From: Peribacillus sp. FSL P2-0133
Lineage (GTDB): Bacteria; Bacillota; Bacilli; Bacillales; DSM-1321
Assembly: GCF_037975445.1 (NCBI RefSeq)
Contig: NZ_CP150254.1
Coordinates: 5,144,001-5,208,000 of the forward strand
Length of the DNA stretch: 64,000 bases
Reading direction: 5' to 3'
Shown here one piece after another: positions 7,531 to 16,950 of the stretch. Within the stretch, counting starts at the first letter, position 1; each line of letters starts with the position of its first letter. The notes under the pieces were generated by a model that saw only the letters and a program-made list of their open reading frames with translations, was not told the origin of the DNA and did not search any database. Both the position numbers and the translations under genes were made by a program.

Positions 7531-8202
7531 ATGAATTTTGATTTACAATATATGTTGGAAATTTCCCTGCAAATCGCAAAATTTATTCCAATCACTCTGG
7601 TTTTAGCCATCATTTCGATGGCTTTAGCCATTATTATCGGACTTGTAGTAGCCTTAATAAGAAATAGCAATATTTTTGGAATCACACAATTGGCAGGCTT
7701 ATATATCTCTTTATTCCGAGGAATGCCAACATTGGTACAATTATTCATCATTTATTACGGTTTACCACAGTTATTCCCGTCGTTGTCAACGATGGAAGCA
7801 ATGACGGCGGCAATCATTGGATTTAGTTTGAAAGAATCCTCTTATTTAGCAGAAATTTTCCGAGCTGGATTGAATTCCGTGGACAAAGGGCAGATGGAAG
7901 CGGGCCTTGCAACTGGCATGAAAAGAGTGCAGATTTACTCGCGAATCATATTACCACAAGCTGCTTTAAATGCATTGCCAGCAACGGGGAATACATTTAT
8001 ATCTTTGATTAAAGAAACGTCCCTTGCCTTTACATTAGGAATTACGGAACTATTTGCAGAGGGAAAAATTATTGCATCCGCTAACATGCGCTTTTTCGAG
8101 ACGTATTTGGTGGTTGGCTTGATTTACTGGCTATTGGTTATTCTTTATTCTTGGATACAAAAATACCTGGAAATTTGGCTCAGCAAACCACTTAGAAGGT
8201 GA
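7531..8202 (+). CDS. yxeN: Amino-acid ABC transporter permease YxeN
   Basis: A 223-aa HisM-type permease with several hydrophobic segments. The EAA coupling motif reads MEAGLATGMKRVQIYSRIILP near residue 130, and LFRGMPTLVQLF is the usual N-terminal signature. It forms the membrane channel of the YxeMNO importer. GGAGG lies 12 nt before ATG 7531, a long but usable spacing. The gene starts 24 nt after yxeM and ends 4 nt before yxeO. Confidence 0.92.
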   Translation: MNFDLQYMLEISLQIAKFIPITLVLAIISMALAIIIGLVVALIRNSNIFGITQLAGLYISLFRGMPTLVQLFIIYYGLPQLFPSLSTMEAMTAAIIGFSLKESSYLAEIFRAGLNSVDKGQMEAGLATGMKRVQIYSRIILPQAALNALPATGNTFISLIKETSLAFTLGITELFAEGKIIASANMRFFETYLVVGLIYWLLVILYSWIQKYLEIWLSKPLRR

Positions 8203-8206
8203 TCAT

Positions 8207-8974
8207 ATGATAAAAGTAAGAAACTTATCTAAATATTTTGATGATAAACAAGTATTGAACGATATTGACTTGGATATAAGAACCGGGGAAGTTGTCGCCA
8301 TTATTGGCCCTTCAGGTTCTGGAAAATCAACGTTATTACGCTGTCTGAACTTGTTGGAAAAGCCCAACAGCGGCACCATCGAAATCAAGGATGTAAAATT
8401 GGATACCCAAAAATATAAAGAGAAAGACGCGTACCAATTAAGACAGCAAACAGCGATGGTATTTCAACACTATAACCTTTTTAAAAATAAAACGGCCTTA
8501 AAAAACGTGATTGAAGCTTTGCTTGTCAGCAAAAAGGTGAAAAAAGAGGAAGCCATTCAAATCGGCGTGGATTTATTGAAACGGGTTGGCTTGGAAAAAC
8601 AAGCCAAACAATACCCCGCTACCTTATCTGGCGGACAACAGCAACGTGTCAGTATCGCTAGAGCATTAGCTGTAAAACCACATGCCATTTTATTCGATGA
8701 ACCTACCTCCGCTCTAGATCCCGAATTGGTTAATGAGGTTTTACAAGTAATACGGGAATTAGCGAAAGAGGATACCACAATGGTGATCGTGACGCACGAA
8801 ATGCAATTTGCGAAGGAAGTTGCTGACCACGTCATATTCATGGCAGACGGACATATTATCGAACAAGGCACCCCAGAACAAGTGATTGAGCATTCTCTTA
8901 ATCCGCGAACTCAGCGTTTTTTACGGCAAATGGGAGACGAAAAGGACGGATCTGCCAGGCAAAAAAGGAAGTGA
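8207..8974 (+). CDS. yxeO: Amino-acid ABC transporter ATPase YxeO
   Basis: A 255-aa polar-amino-acid ABC ATPase. Walker A GPSGSGKST lies at residues 34-42, the signature is LSGGQQQR, Walker B is ILFDEPTSALD and the switch His is in VTHEM. It powers uptake through YxeN. The SD AAGGTGATC lies across the yxeN stop, indicating translational coupling. The C-terminus ends in a short basic tail. Confidence 0.95.
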   Translation: MIKVRNLSKYFDDKQVLNDIDLDIRTGEVVAIIGPSGSGKSTLLRCLNLLEKPNSGTIEIKDVKLDTQKYKEKDAYQLRQQTAMVFQHYNLFKNKTALKNVIEALLVSKKVKKEEAIQIGVDLLKRVGLEKQAKQYPATLSGGQQQRVSIARALAVKPHAILFDEPTSALDPELVNEVLQVIRELAKEDTTMVIVTHEMQFAKEVADHVIFMADGHIIEQGTPEQVIEHSLNPRTQRFLRQMGDEKDGSARQKRK

Positions 8975-8979
8975 AGTGC

Positions 8980-10320
8980 ATGAACACGGAAAGGTTATCT
9001 GAAATGATTTATCATTCCAATCCGTTGGTAAATGAAGTAGTATTACAGGCTGCAATCGAAGGACTTCTTGATTATCTTGCTGTTTCCTATCAAACGAAAT
9101 CCGAAAAGGAAATTACGATTTTAAAGCAAATCATTTTGGAAGAAGGCGGAAATGGGACAAGTTACTTGATTGGAAGTCACATACATGCAACAAGATCCCA
9201 GGCCGCACTCTTCAATGGCTTTCAAGCTCATTTACTAGATTATGATGATGTACATTCAGATGTACGAGGTCATCCAAGCGCAGTCATTTTGTCTGCTTTG
9301 TTAGCAGTTGGAGAACCTGAAATGACCGGGAAACGTTTTTTAGCTGCCTATGTGGTTGGTGTGGAAATCATGGCTCGGTTCGGAGAAGCAATGAACCCAT
9401 ATCATTATACAAAAGGTTGGCATAATACAGCTACACTTGGCGTAATAGCTGCAGCTGGTGCGGTTGCGTATTTACGGGAATACTCACCACGCTTAATAGC
9501 TGAAACCATGAGTCTTGCCGCTACCCAATCGGCGGGTTTACGACTCCAATTTGGCACTGTAGTAAAGCCGCTCCATGTAGGGATTGCTGCTAAAAACGCT
9601 GTGGATTCCGCAGATTGGATTCGGATGGGTTTACATAGCAACCCCGACTTTTTGAATGATAAGAATGGATTCTTTGAGGTATATGCAGAAAATGGAGTTC
9701 CCGATTTGACGGAAGATTGGGGAAAGACATGGCGGATCGTAACACCAGGATTATGGTTTAAACAGTACCCTTTTTGTTCTGCTGCGACACATGGCGCTGA
9801 TGCAGCTGTCTTTTTACATAAGACGTACGATTTGTCGGAAGAAGATATTGAATCGGTGAGTGTTTGCTTTCCTCCAAATGGTGATTCCGCTTTGATTCAC
9901 CATAACCCTTCCACCGGTGAAGAAGGAAGATTTTCGATTGAGTATATTGTATGGCTCGCGCTTACAGGCAAACCCCTGACCTTTGCTTCTTTTGAATCGA
10001 AACCTATTCCCCATTCATGGAGAAAATCTTTTCAAAAAGTAAATAGGGAGACGGATGCAAAGATCAAGCCTTCCAAAGCAGCACTCCCAGTGGGACGATT
10101 TACAATTGTGACCGTGACCACAACGAGTGGGGATGTACTATCGAAACGAATCGATACACCTAAAGGAAGTCCTGGAAACCCATTAACAAAACCCCAGCTA
10201 ATAGAAAAATTGCATAAAGCCATAGGAGATGAAGTAGAGACAGAGAAAATAATAGCAGCTGTCCATGCACTGAATCACACATCACTTGGCGTTCTTCAAG
10301 AAGCTGACTATAGAAGCTGA
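8980..10320 (+). CDS. yxeQ: MmgE/PrpD-family protein YxeQ
   Basis: A 446-aa MmgE/PrpD protein. The family covers 2-methylcitrate dehydratase and related enzymes; seen here are HLLDYDDVHSDVRGHPSAV near residue 75 and KQYPFCSAATHGADA near 265. As the last gene of the yxe operon it probably handles a succinylated or racemic intermediate, but its exact step is not established. ATG 8980 is chosen over GTG 8971 because AAGGAAGTG (8966-8973) is correctly spaced for 8980. That places it 5 nt after yxeO. Confidence 0.85.
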   Translation: MNTERLSEMIYHSNPLVNEVVLQAAIEGLLDYLAVSYQTKSEKEITILKQIILEEGGNGTSYLIGSHIHATRSQAALFNGFQAHLLDYDDVHSDVRGHPSAVILSALLAVGEPEMTGKRFLAAYVVGVEIMARFGEAMNPYHYTKGWHNTATLGVIAAAGAVAYLREYSPRLIAETMSLAATQSAGLRLQFGTVVKPLHVGIAAKNAVDSADWIRMGLHSNPDFLNDKNGFFEVYAENGVPDLTEDWGKTWRIVTPGLWFKQYPFCSAATHGADAAVFLHKTYDLSEEDIESVSVCFPPNGDSALIHHNPSTGEEGRFSIEYIVWLALTGKPLTFASFESKPIPHSWRKSFQKVNRETDAKIKPSKAALPVGRFTIVTVTTTSGDVLSKRIDTPKGSPGNPLTKPQLIEKLHKAIGDEVETEKIIAAVHALNHTSLGVLQEADYRS

Positions 10321-10328
10321 CTGAAAGT

Positions 10329-10372
10329 AAATTAGGCGAACAGTATTTATATACTGCTCGCCTAATTTGTAT
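10329..10372 (+). terminator. Terminator of the yxe operon
   Basis: AAATTAGGCGA (10329-10339) pairs with TCGCCTAATTT (10358-10368), extended inside by CAGTAT/ATACTG. The T run after it is short. Confidence 0.7.
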
Positions 10373-10389
10373 ACCATCAATACGGTATT

Positions 10390-10716
10390 TTTACACGTGG
10401 GTTTTGGCGTTTTACTCGTGAATTTCGGCGCTTTACTCGTGAAAGTTGTGCACTTTCTTGTGAGTTTCGGCCATTTACTCGTGAGTTTTGACGTTTTACT
10501 CGTGAGTTGTGCACCTACTTGTTAATTTCGGCGTTTTACTCGTGAGTTGGGGCGTTTTACTCGTGAGTTTCGGCGCTTTACTCGTGAGTTTCGACCATTT
10601 ACTCGTGAGTTGTGCATTTACTCGTGAGTTTCGGCGTTTTACTCGTGAGTTTTGACCATTTACTCGTGAGTTTCGGTGTTTTACTCGTGAGTTTTGACCA
10701 TTTACTCGTGAATTCC
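10390..10716 (+). repeat. Array A: about 16 tandem ~20-21 bp units with core ACTCGTGAGT
   Basis: The unit is TTTACTCGTGAGTTT followed by 5-6 variable bases, mostly CGGCG, TGACC or GTGCA. Early units (10391, 10452, 10514) are degenerate, later ones nearly perfect. Inside the core, ACTC and GAGT are inverted repeats around a GT centre. The array lies between convergent yxeQ and gltB. It shares its unit with arrays at 35163 and 50966. The 21-nt period leaves accidental open frames of VSFGVLL-type repeats; I do not call these genes. Confidence 0.95.
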
Positions 10717-10730
10717 ATATTTCCCACCAT

Positions 10731-10766
10731 AAAAAAAGAAGCACCATATGGCACTTCTTTTTTTTC
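10731..10766. terminator. Bidirectional terminator, end of gltAB
   Basis: A run of A plus GAAG, a CCATATGG-centred stem, then CTTC and a run of T. On the minus strand it lies directly after the gltB stop codon. Confidence 0.8.
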
Positions 10767-10768
10767 TA

Positions 10769-12250
10769 TTAAGGCAATACCGTTGCGCCCATCAAGTAGC
10801 GGTCCACTTCTCGCGCTACTTCACGGCCTTCATTGATTGCCCAAACGATGAGGCTTTGCCCTCTCCTTGCATCTCCGGCAGCGAAAACCCCTTCGACATT
10901 CGTTTTGTATTCGCCATGGACGGCATCAATTTTTTGATTTACTGTTTCTACGCCAAATTGAGTTAATAGCGGCATTTCGGTTCCTTCAAAACCGATTGCG
11001 ATGAAAACGAATTGTGCAGGCCATACTTTTTCAGTTCCTGGAACTTCCCTGAAAATGTACATTCCGTCTTCACCTTTGATTTTTTCCATTGAGATTGTGT
11101 GCAGTTCTTTAACGTTGCCATTTTCATCGGCTACGATTTTTTTTGTTTGGATTGAATATTGACGCGGATCTGCACCGAATTTCGCTTCCGCTTCTTCATA
11201 CGCATAATCAAGGGAAAATACATTCGGGTAGGCTGGCCACATATTATCAGATGTACGGGCCGTCGGAAGGATTGGATGCTTCCCGAATTGTACGACGCTC
11301 TTACATTCCTGGCGAAGGGCAGTTGCTACACAGTCAGCTCCTGTATCCCCGCCGCCGATGACGATGACGTCCTTCCCCTTAGTGTCTATAAACTTGCCGT
11401 CTTCAAAATTGGAGTCCAACAGGCTTTTAGTCGAAGTCGTCAAGTAATCCATTGCAAGGTGAATGCCTGATGCCTCGCGTCCTTCAATTACCAGGTCACG
11501 CTGCTTTTGGGCACCTGTGCAAAGGATGACTGCGTCATATTGATCTTGCAGTTCTTCGGCAGTTATATCTTTGCCTACTTCTGTATTGGTAATGAAATCG
11601 ATGCCTTCCTGGGTCAATAATTTAATTCGGCGTGCAACGACATCTTTTTCAAGTTTCATGTTCGGGATGCCGTATGTCAACAGCCCGCCTGCACGGTCTG
11701 AGCGTTCATAAACCGTGACCGAATGACCTGCTTGATTCAACTGGTCGGCACTCGCCAATCCTGCCGGGCCTGAACCGATGATGGCAATTTTCTTGCCGGT
11801 CCTGCTTTCAGGGATGCGAGGCGTGATCCAGCCATTTTCAAATCCTTTGTCGATGATGCTCCGTTCAATGTTCTTGATGGTAACGGCAGGATCGCTTATC
11901 GCTACCGTACAAGACCCTTCACAAGGGGCCGGGCAGACGCGCCCGGTGAATTCAGGGAAATTATTCGTTTTCGATAAACGTTCCAATGCTTCTTTCCATC
12001 TGCCGCGGTACACCAAATCATTCCACTCCGGGATCAGATTATGAATCGGGCAGCCTGTTGTGACCCGGTTCAATTCCATGCCCATATGGCAGAAAGGGGT
12101 GGCGCAGTCCATACACCGCGCTCCCTGTGTACTTAACTTTTCATCAGAGAAAGGAGCTGTATATTCTCTCCAATCGCTTAAACGAGTGAGAGGATTCCGG
12201 TCTTTTGGTTTTTCTCGCGGGTAATCCATAAATCCTGTTGCTTTTCCCAT
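10769..12250 (-). CDS. gltB: Glutamate synthase (NADPH) small subunit
   Basis: A 493-aa beta subunit of glutamate synthase. The N-terminal cysteines CMDCATPFC and CPAPCEGSC ligate Fe-S clusters. [13 protein letters not shown] binds FAD and [11 protein letters not shown] binds NADPH. It feeds electrons to GltA for 2-oxoglutarate + glutamine to two glutamates. The start at 12250 follows GGGGAGAG. It is 16 nt after gltA, so the two form an operon. B. subtilis nomenclature is used (gltA large, gltB small subunit). Confidence 0.97.
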   Translation of the reverse strand: MGKATGFMDYPREKPKDRNPLTRLSDWREYTAPFSDEKLSTQGARCMDCATPFCHMGMELNRVTTGCPIHNLIPEWNDLVYRGRWKEALERLSKTNNFPEFTGRVCPAPCEGSCTVAISDPAVTIKNIERSIIDKGFENGWITPRIPESRTGKKIAIIGSGPAGLASADQLNQAGHSVTVYERSDRAGGLLTYGIPNMKLEKDVVARRIKLLTQEGIDFITNTEVGKDITAEELQDQYDAVILCTGAQKQRDLVIEGREASGIHLAMDYLTTSTKSLLDSNFEDGKFIDTKGKDVIVIGGGDTGADCVATALRQECKSVVQFGKHPILPTARTSDNMWPAYPNVFSLDYAYEEAEAKFGADPRQYSIQTKKIVADENGNVKELHTISMEKIKGEDGMYIFREVPGTEKVWPAQFVFIAIGFEGTEMPLLTQFGVETVNQKIDAVHGEYKTNVEGVFAAGDARRGQSLIVWAINEGREVAREVDRYLMGATVLP

Positions 12251-12266
12251 CTTTCTCTCCCCTTCC

Positions 12267-15200
12267 TTACTGCATCACAGCTTGTTTAGTGATTTTTTTA
12301 TCTTGAACGGCATTTGCTTGAAATGCACTCATGATCGCTTCTTCATCCGTTAGCCCTGCACGCTTCTGCTCATTGATGCTTTCGATCATCCGTTTGTAAT
12401 CTTTCGGAATGACTTTTACGAATTTCTTAGCGAAATCCGCCCAGTTCTCCAGAACATACGATGCTTTGGCACTTTCTGTATAATGAACGTGGTTGTAAAG
12501 CATTTCTTTTACCTCGTTTGCATCATCCATATCATCAAGCGTCTCGAATTCTATCATTTCACCATTGCATAATGCCTTGAATTTTTTTGCATCATCAGCA
12601 AGTACATAAGCGATGCCGCCTGACATGCCTGCCGCAAAGTTTTTGCCGACGTCGCCCAGAATGACCACGCGTCCGCCTGTCATATACTCACAGCCATGGT
12701 CTCCAATTCCTTCAACGACGACGTTGACTCCACTGTTCCGTACTGCAAATCGTTCTCCCGCACGGCCATTAATGTAGGCCTCGCCGCTTGTTCCGCCATA
12801 TAAGGCGATATTTCCGGCAATTACATTGTCCCCAGCCTCAATCTGATTGCCAGCAGGTGCCGTGACAATGATCTTTCCGCCAGATAAGCCTTTCCCAACA
12901 TAGTCATTGACATCACCTGTCAAATACATCGACATCCCTTTAGGAATGAACGCACCGAAGCTCTGGCCCGCCGATCCCGTAAAACGAAGTGTGATCGTAT
13001 CTTCAGGCAACCCTTCTTCCCCATAGCGTTTGGATACTTCACTGCCGACAATCGTTCCGACCACACGATTCACGTTTGTAATCGGGAAGCTGACATCCAC
13101 CTGGGTTTGATCATTCAAGGCAGGCTCCACAACCGGTAAAATCTCACGGATATCCAGGGATTCATCAATTTTATGATTTTGAGGAAGTTGATACGTGCGT
13201 ATCCCCTCCGGTTGGAAAAGAAGTGTCGTCAAGTCCAGATGCTTCGCTTTCCAATGGTTTTGTGCCCGCTCGCTCACTTGTAAAACATCAGTGCGGCCGA
13301 CCATTTCTTCCAGTGTTCTAAATCCAAGCTCAGCCATCGTTTCCCGCACTTCCTCAGCGATGAAGCGCATGAAATTCACGACATGATCCGGATCTCCTGT
13401 GAATTTGCTGCGAAGCTCAGGGTTTTGAGTAGCTACCCCGACTGGACATGTATCCAAATGGCAAGCACGCATCATGACACAGCCAAGAACCACTAGCGGT
13501 GCTGTAGCAAAGCCGAATTCTTCCGCTCCAAGGATAGCTGCCATGACCACATCGCGTCCCGTCATTAGCTTTCCATCCGTTTCAAGGACTACACGGCTGC
13601 GCAGGCCATTCAGCATCAATGTTTGGTGTGCTTCGGCAAGGCCCAGCTCCCAAGGAAGACCTGTATGTTTGATACTCGTTTTTGGTGATGCCCCCGTACC
13701 GCCATCATACCCGCTGATAACGATGACATCCGCGGCACCTTTGGCGACACCGGCTGCAATCGTGCCTACGCCTGCTTTTGACACAAGCTTGACGCTGATC
13801 CTGGCATCACGGTTCGCATTTTTCAAATCATGGATCAGCTGTGCCAGATCTTCAATCGAATAGATATCATGATGCGGAGGCGGTGAAATCAGGCCAACAC
13901 CTGGTGTGGAACCACGGACCTCTGCGACCCAAGGATATACTTTGTTCCCTGGCAGCTGGCCTCCTTCACCCGGCTTTGCACCTTGCGCCATTTTGATTTG
14001 AAGTTCATCGGCATTAACAAGGTAGTGGCTTTTCACTCCAAAACGACCGGATGCAATTTGTTTAATTCCGCTGCGGCGGTCATCGCCGTTTTCATCCAGT
14101 TGGTAACGGCTAGGGTGCTCCCCGCCTTCACCGCTATTGCTTTTTCCGCCTAAACGGTTCATCGCAATCGCTAATGTTTCATGTGCTTCCTGACTCAATG
14201 AACCGAATGACATCGCGCCCGTTTTGAATCGGCTGACGATGGATTCCACGGATTCCACTTCATCTATGGAAATGCTTTGGCGTTTTTGATCGAACGAGAA
14301 TAAATTCCTTAAAAACCCGAGTCTCTCTTCATTCGCCAAGTTTGAATATTGCTTAAATAAATTATAGTCGCCTTTCCGGCAGGCCCATTGCAGTGTATGG
14401 ATCGTTTTAGGATTGAAAGCATGATGTTCCCCTGTTTTTCTCCATTGAAAATCACTTCCGCTTTCAAGAGTTTGGTCAAGTGAATCGACTGCAGCTTTCC
14501 TATGGCGAATCAACGCTTCATCTGCGATCGTTTCCAAATCGATCCCGCTAAGCTGCGATGCCGTACCGCTGAAATAGCGTTCGATCACTTCAGCACCGAT
14601 TCCGACCGCTTCGAAAATTTGTGCGCCGCGATAACTTTGAATCGTTGAAATCCCCATTTTCGACATCACTTTTACAATACCTTCTGTCAACGAGCGTACA
14701 TATTTCCTTACTGTTTCTTCGTAGCTGATGGACAAACTGCCTTCCAATACCGCCTGCTTATATGTTTCATAAGCAAGGTACGGGTAAATCGCATCCACTC
14801 CATACCCGATCAGGGACGCATAATGATGGACTTCCCTTGCTTCCCCCGATTCAACGATAATGCTCACTTTCGTACGGTTCCCATGACGGATCAGCTCTTG
14901 ATGAAGGGCACTCGCAGCCAGCAGGGAAGGAATCGCAGCTTTTTCTTTGCTCATATCCTTGTCAGATAATATCAAAAGGCTGACACCATCAGCGATCGCT
15001 TGTTCCGCTTCACTGCAGATGCGATCGAGTTCGCTCTCTAAATCTTCTGAAAATAAAGTGTGAATGACTTTGCTCCTGAATTCAGGATAGGCATTTTCTT
15101 TCAACTGCTGCATTTGACCTGGCGTCAAAACAGGTGAATCCAATTGAATGCGGCGGCTGTTCGTTTCATCCGGATTTAGCAAATCTCCTTCCGCACCCAG

Positions 15201-16817
15201 AAATGTCATCGTTGACGTGACGATCTGTTCACGAAGCGAATCGATTGGCGGGTTGGTTACCTGTGCAAAGGATTGCTTGAAATAGTTGAATAGCGATTGC
15301 GGGCGATCTGATAAGACCGCTAATGGAATGTCATTCCCCATGCTGCCAAGTGGATCTTTGCCTTCGATAATGACCGGCAGTAGATATTTTTGGACATCTT
15401 CATACGTGTATCCGAACGCTTTTTGCCTGAATAACAAATCACTCAACAGCTCCCCTTCGAGCACAGGTTCTTCGTCACGCAATTGAACAAGCTGTTCGTC
15501 CAGCCATTGCTGGTATGGATTTTCCTGAGCCATTTCCGACTTGATCTCTTCATCGGAAACAATACGGCCTTCCTCTAAATCTATTAAAAGCATTCTGCCT
15601 GGGCTTAAACGATCTTTATATAATACATTCTCCGGCTCCACATCGATCACGCCGACTTCGGATGAGAAAATGATGTAATCATCTTTTGTCACATAATACC
15701 TTGCCGGCCTTAAACCATTTCGATCAAGGATGGCACCGATTTGCTTGCCATTCGTAAAGGATATGGCCGTCGGACCATCCCATGGCTCCATGAGCATGCT
15801 ATGATATTCGTAAAATGCCTTCTTTTCCTTCGTCATATGCGGATTCTCCGTCCACGGTTCAGGAATGAGCATCATCGCCGCATGTGCCGGTTTACGGCCG
15901 GCAAGCACGAAGAATTCAAGTGCATTATCAAGAATCGAGGAATCACTGCCGTCTATATCCAGAATAGGCAGGACCTTTTGCAGGTCATCCCCGAATGCTT
16001 CCGATACAAACTGCTGCTCACGCGCTTTCATCCAATTCACATTACCTCTAAGCGTATTGATTTCGCCATTATGGATCAGATAACGGTTTGGATGTGCCCG
16101 TTCCCAACTAGGAAAAGTATTCGTGCTGAAGCGGGAATGCACTAAAGCGAAAGCCGAAACGAAAGACTCTTGTTGAAGGTCAAGATAAAAAGCATCCACC
16201 TGCTCTGGCGTCAATAATCCTTTGTATACGATCGTAGCACTTGAAAGGCTGGCAAAATAAAAACGATTGCCGCGTTCACGAGCCCAGTTTTCAGCTTGTT
16301 TTCTGATAATGAACAATTTACGCTCAAAAGCTAAATCATCTGTCATCCCAACGCTTGCCCCGATGAATACTTGGCGGATCGTCGGACATGTCTCCTTGCC
16401 GACCTCCCCGATTTTCGTTGCATCAACCGGAACCGTTCTCCAACCTAATAGCGTTTGGCCCTCCTGTTCGATAAATGCATTCAAACGAGTTTCGATTTCA
16501 TTCCGTTCATCATCATTGTTAGAGAAAAAGAGCATGCCTACACCATAGCGTCCTTTTGCCGGCAAGTTCATTTCCGGGCATGCCAGCCTGAAATATTCAT
16601 CAGGAATCTGCACCATTAATCCTGCGCCATCTCCTGTAAGGGGATCGCTGCCTTGTCCGCCGCGATGATCTAATTGGCACAGCATATTCAGTCCTTGTTT
16701 GACGATGTCATGTGTAGCAAGCCCTTTTAAATGAGCATATAAACCGATCCCACATGCATCATGTTCAAATTCAGGATGGTAGAGCCCTTGTGCTTTTGGT
16801 ATTTGATTGTATGTCAT
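12267..16817 (-). CDS. gltA: Glutamate synthase large subunit
   Basis: A 1516-aa alpha subunit. The class II glutaminase domain begins at the conserved HDACGIG, whose Cys22 becomes the N-terminal nucleophile after propeptide removal. The FMN/FeS synthase domain shows GEGGEHPSRY, AQGAKPGEGGQLPG and SGYDGGTGASP, with cysteines CVMMRACHLDTCPVG for the 3Fe-4S cluster. The last third is the GXGXG beta-helix domain (GNIALYGGTSGEAYINGRAGERF). I choose MTYNQIPK at 16817, the B. subtilis start, with GGGGG 8 nt upstream; an in-frame ATG at 16832 would add five residues and has no SD. Confidence 0.97.
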   Translation of the reverse strand: MTYNQIPKAQGLYHPEFEHDACGIGLYAHLKGLATHDIVKQGLNMLCQLDHRGGQGSDPLTGDGAGLMVQIPDEYFRLACPEMNLPAKGRYGVGMLFFSNNDDERNEIETRLNAFIEQEGQTLLGWRTVPVDATKIGEVGKETCPTIRQVFIGASVGMTDDLAFERKLFIIRKQAENWARERGNRFYFASLSSATIVYKGLLTPEQVDAFYLDLQQESFVSAFALVHSRFSTNTFPSWERAHPNRYLIHNGEINTLRGNVNWMKAREQQFVSEAFGDDLQKVLPILDIDGSDSSILDNALEFFVLAGRKPAHAAMMLIPEPWTENPHMTKEKKAFYEYHSMLMEPWDGPTAISFTNGKQIGAILDRNGLRPARYYVTKDDYIIFSSEVGVIDVEPENVLYKDRLSPGRMLLIDLEEGRIVSDEEIKSEMAQENPYQQWLDEQLVQLRDEEPVLEGELLSDLLFRQKAFGYTYEDVQKYLLPVIIEGKDPLGSMGNDIPLAVLSDRPQSLFNYFKQSFAQVTNPPIDSLREQIVTSTMTFLGAEGDLLNPDETNSRRIQLDSPVLTPGQMQQLKENAYPEFRSKVIHTLFSEDLESELDRICSEAEQAIADGVSLLILSDKDMSKEKAAIPSLLAASALHQELIRHGNRTKVSIIVESGEAREVHHYASLIGYGVDAIYPYLAYETYKQAVLEGSLSISYEETVRKYVRSLTEGIVKVMSKMGISTIQSYRGAQIFEAVGIGAEVIERYFSGTASQLSGIDLETIADEALIRHRKAAVDSLDQTLESGSDFQWRKTGEHHAFNPKTIHTLQWACRKGDYNLFKQYSNLANEERLGFLRNLFSFDQKRQSISIDEVESVESIVSRFKTGAMSFGSLSQEAHETLAIAMNRLGGKSNSGEGGEHPSRYQLDENGDDRRSGIKQIASGRFGVKSHYLVNADELQIKMAQGAKPGEGGQLPGNKVYPWVAEVRGSTPGVGLISPPPHHDIYSIEDLAQLIHDLKNANRDARISVKLVSKAGVGTIAAGVAKGAADVIVISGYDGGTGASPKTSIKHTGLPWELGLAEAHQTLMLNGLRSRVVLETDGKLMTGRDVVMAAILGAEEFGFATAPLVVLGCVMMRACHLDTCPVGVATQNPELRSKFTGDPDHVVNFMRFIAEEVRETMAELGFRTLEEMVGRTDVLQVSERAQNHWKAKHLDLTTLLFQPEGIRTYQLPQNHKIDESLDIREILPVVEPALNDQTQVDVSFPITNVNRVVGTIVGSEVSKRYGEEGLPEDTITLRFTGSAGQSFGAFIPKGMSMYLTGDVNDYVGKGLSGGKIIVTAPAGNQIEAGDNVIAGNIALYGGTSGEAYINGRAGERFAVRNSGVNVVVEGIGDHGCEYMTGGRVVILGDVGKNFAAGMSGGIAYVLADDAKKFKALCNGEMIEFETLDDMDDANEVKEMLYNHVHYTESAKASYVLENWADFAKKFVKVIPKDYKRMIESINEQKRAGLTDEEAIMSAFQANAVQDKKITKQAVMQ

Positions 16818-16864
16818 ATTAATCGCCCCCATCGTATTCTTACACCGTTATGTCACTTACATTT

Positions 16865-16893
16865 ATTCTAGGTTTTCAAATCGATATAAACAA
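16865..16893 (-). promoter_or_regulatory. gltA promoter
   Basis: On the minus strand TTGTTT (16893-16888) and TAGAAT (16870-16865) are separated by 17 nt, predicting a start near 16858. Confidence 0.75.
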
Positions 16894-16899
16894 TATATA

Positions 16900-16929
16900 A
16901 TTCTAGTAGAATCTATCTCACTTTGAGAT
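16900..16929. promoter_or_regulatory. GltC binding boxes between gltA and gltC
   Basis: ATCTCA-CTT-TGAGAT (16915-16929) is a perfect LysR-type T-N11-A palindrome. Its centre is about 64 nt upstream of the predicted gltA start, the place of GltC box I in B. subtilis. ATTCTA-G-TAGAAT (16900-16912), nearer the promoter, is a second palindrome in the place of the activation box. The first box also lies just before gltC, consistent with autoregulation. Confidence 0.8.
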
Positions 16930-16950
16930 GAATGCCAGGAGGATGAATAA

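Noticed and set aside
10390..10747. Long repetitive ORFs on both strands of array A (and similarly of array C)
   Set aside because: They arise from the 21-nt period of the repeat, lack a Shine-Dalgarno sequence and shift frame wherever a unit is 20 nt long.
13474..13863. Plus-strand ORFs inside gltA, and similar ones inside leuS, metK and gltB
   Set aside because: They are frames opposite well-supported conserved genes with no start signals.
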